Source: Xylocopa sonorina | Taxonomy: Eukaryota; Arthropoda; Insecta; Hymenoptera; Apidae | Direction of reading: 5' to 3' | Assembly: GCF_050948175.1 (NCBI RefSeq) | Contig: NC_135199.1 | Coordinates: forward strand, 5,770,501 to 5,834,500 | DNA: 64,000 nucleotides | In this document: one piece after another, positions 62,101-64,000 of the stretch | How positions within the stretch are numbered: position 1 is the stretch's first letter | Layout: the number at the start of each line of letters is the position of its first letter | Program-made: the position numbers and the translations under genes | Notes under the pieces: model-generated | What the model was told of the DNA's origin: nothing | The model's database searches: none | Seen by the model: only the letters and a program-made list of their open reading frames with translations

Positions 62101-64000
62101 CATTTCGAATCTTTCAATTAGCGGCAGCTAGCTAAAGACTCAATTAAATCTGCGCTCGAGTCTCTTTGCCTAACAAGAGGAGCCGCTCGTCAAACGGAAT
62201 CTCATGACCTACCGTCTACTTGACACTTGCGATGAAACAAAGTTTCTTGCCTCTCTTAATTCACGATTCCACTTCAGATTTCGTGGTCTCGCCGAATAGA
62301 TCAACCGGCTTTCGAGGTCGTTGCTCAAAGCCACGCGCGGTCGAGAAAAGAGCAAAGGGCTATTGTACGAGAGATAAGGGACCGGAGTAACAAGCAGGCT
62401 GAAGAAATACGCGAAAATGCGGGGCAGAACGCGGAAGTGGAAGAGAGATCGAGGAATTTGCGCGGTTCTACGCGCAGTTAGGGGAGATTTAGAGGGGCTG
62501 CGTCAGTACTTCTGGCTGGATGAGTAGTGTTGGGATCAAGGGTCTCGCACAACTTTTCTACGTGTGCCTACGATACTTTCATACATTTCCACCGTTTACA
62601 CGGTGCGTGCTTGCGCAGATTGTTTTCCAACGGATGGGACAATCGAGAACGGAACGATTTTACGTAAAAGAAAAGTGTTCATTATAAATTTACGAGTTTT
62701 GTATCGTCGCGAGGCATACTTTTCTTTTAAATTATACCGTCAGTTGCCACGCACCCCCCTATATCGATGTACGAAAAACGTTCCGTGTGCCGCGCATGTT
62801 TCACCGTGCATGCATTAAGATAGCGGGAAATTTATACGCTCGTAAAGCCACCAATATCTATAATAAACACTATGAACTTTTATACACAGCTCTGTTACGG
62901 AGAAATTTACATTCCCCTCGGATCCGTATCCTATCTTAGGTCCATCCGGTTATAATTCATCGAGCGAATCGCGTATAATTAGCATTTCTGACGAAATAGG
63001 TCACACTTCGTGGAAAACACGGAGCAATACCTCTGGACGGGTCTCGTCGTCGTCCAGCCGATGAATTTTTGAACGATTCACGTCCCGGACCGAAAGTGGC
63101 TTCGACGCGTTCGAATTTTAAAGACCACGTCGGCCGCCGGAAATTCAAAGCTTGAACTCTGACCGAGGAGAAGGCTTCCGCTGTGAATGACGTAAAATAG
63201 ATTGAACTGTCCGCCAGCGTCCGTCACAATGGGCGCAGTTCGGCTCTTTCAAACGGTTAGATCAACCGTAAGTGGCATTCGCCCATTGGGTTAACGATTT
63301 TTGACCTACCCTCGCTAGCACGACCGCGCATTAGAGCCTCGAGTGTCAAACGGGAATTCATTTCAGCTGTATTTATGGCGCGAACGCGTCCAAACAGTGG
63401 AGCAAAGGAAAGAGAACAGAACCGTCCGCGAAACACCTACTCCTGGGCCTCGCTACTCAGCCAAGTTTTTCCCGACGTTTTGAAACCGACGCAAAGAGAG
63501 AGAGAGAGAGAGCAATACAAGAGTGCTTTACGAGCACGGTTTGCTGCTTGAAGTTCTCTGCTCCGTAAATTGATACAAACAATGCTGCGGAACTCTATAC
63601 AACACGGAATACTTTATTTTGCCACTACATCACTAATAATAGGAAATCTGAAGCGCTCGTTTCGCGCGGCTTGATTTCGATGAAATTACAAGGTCTGAAA
63701 GGAAGCAATAGCCGAAGTTTACAAGTTCTACTCTAGTTCCATCGTAGGAAACGAGTTTAGTAATCTATAGATCATTGTAAGCATATATACCACGCTTAGA
63801 GGCGTACAGTGTTTGTCTTACAGAGTTTCTATGGTGAACTTCGAATAGAAACTACAACCACCCTCGTTATTGTAGGTACTCAATTTGGTACTTCAAAGAT
63901 TCTCAGCCTCGAGTTCTTCGACCTAATAGCTCGCGGTCTTACATTAAAGATCAAGGTCTAGATCCGATCGTTATGGTACCACCGCTCGATTTCATTAACA
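59103..64000. other. Region upstream of DAGL exons, no gene seen
   Basis: This is probably the first DAGL intron, since the exon for the N-terminus is missing, but it could include intergenic DNA. No frame on either strand encodes the expected DAGL start or another recognisable protein. An AG dinucleotide repeat is at 63495-63512. Confidence 0.5.
63495..63512 (+). repeat. AG dinucleotide microsatellite
   Basis: Nine consecutive AG units. Confidence 0.85.

Noticed and set aside
1..64000. tRNA, rRNA, snRNA genes and CRISPR arrays
   Set aside because: Several GGTTCGA-like strings (for example near 1.46 and 2.49 kb) lack the rest of a tRNA. No regular spacer-repeat array exists, and CRISPR is not expected in an insect genome.

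Overview
This is a eukaryotic nuclear window from an insect. Genes are split by short GT-AG introns in AT-rich DNA, and there are no bacterial features. The gene set (a single-domain von Willebrand C protein, an insect-type fatty acyl-CoA reductase, one alpha-type diacylglycerol lipase gene, Asterix, PWP1, RYBP and WASHC2) together with the alternation of AT-rich DNA and CpG-rich non-coding DNA suggests Hymenoptera, probably a bee. The species-level guess is inference.

Layout. 1-19.65 kb is CpG-rich, relatively GC-rich DNA with no gene I can support; it may be intergenic or part of a very long intron. At about 19.65 kb composition drops sharply to AT-rich. 20.7-23.3 kb (minus) is a short fatty acyl-CoA reductase-like gene whose first intron holds a foldback element. 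25.5-32.7 kb (minus) is WASHC2/FAM21. A small secreted SVWC gene lies on the opposite strand inside one WASHC2 intron (29.45-29.97 kb). 34.7-35.5 kb (plus) is RYBP/YAF2. 37.8-40.15 kb (minus) is PWP1, divergently paired with Asterix (40.7-41.0 kb, plus) across a short shared upstream region that carries a relic of the same foldback element. 42.6-43.5 kb (minus) is an unrecognised Ser/Pro-rich coding unit. 44.3-59.1 kb (minus) is sn1-specific diacylglycerol lipase alpha (inaE-like). It has at least two alternative C-termini and an in-frame 24-nt cassette exon; its first coding exon was not found and probably lies to the right of the window. 59.1-64 kb shows no exon.

The genes do not form a pathway. 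They are mostly housekeeping or signalling genes: endosomal actin (WASHC2), Polycomb (RYBP), ribosome biogenesis (PWP1), ER membrane-protein insertion (Asterix), endocannabinoid/DAG signalling (DAGL), lipid reduction (FAR) and a secreted stress/immune-type peptide (SVWC). I see no obviously new multi-gene system. The most unusual items are the reductase with a membrane tail in place of its usual C-terminal domain, the foldback element with 31-bp sub-repeats and its second copy in a promoter, the two-base reading-frame conflict in PWP1, and the alternative ends of the DAGL gene. All exon borders were read by eye from reading frame and GT/AG signals.
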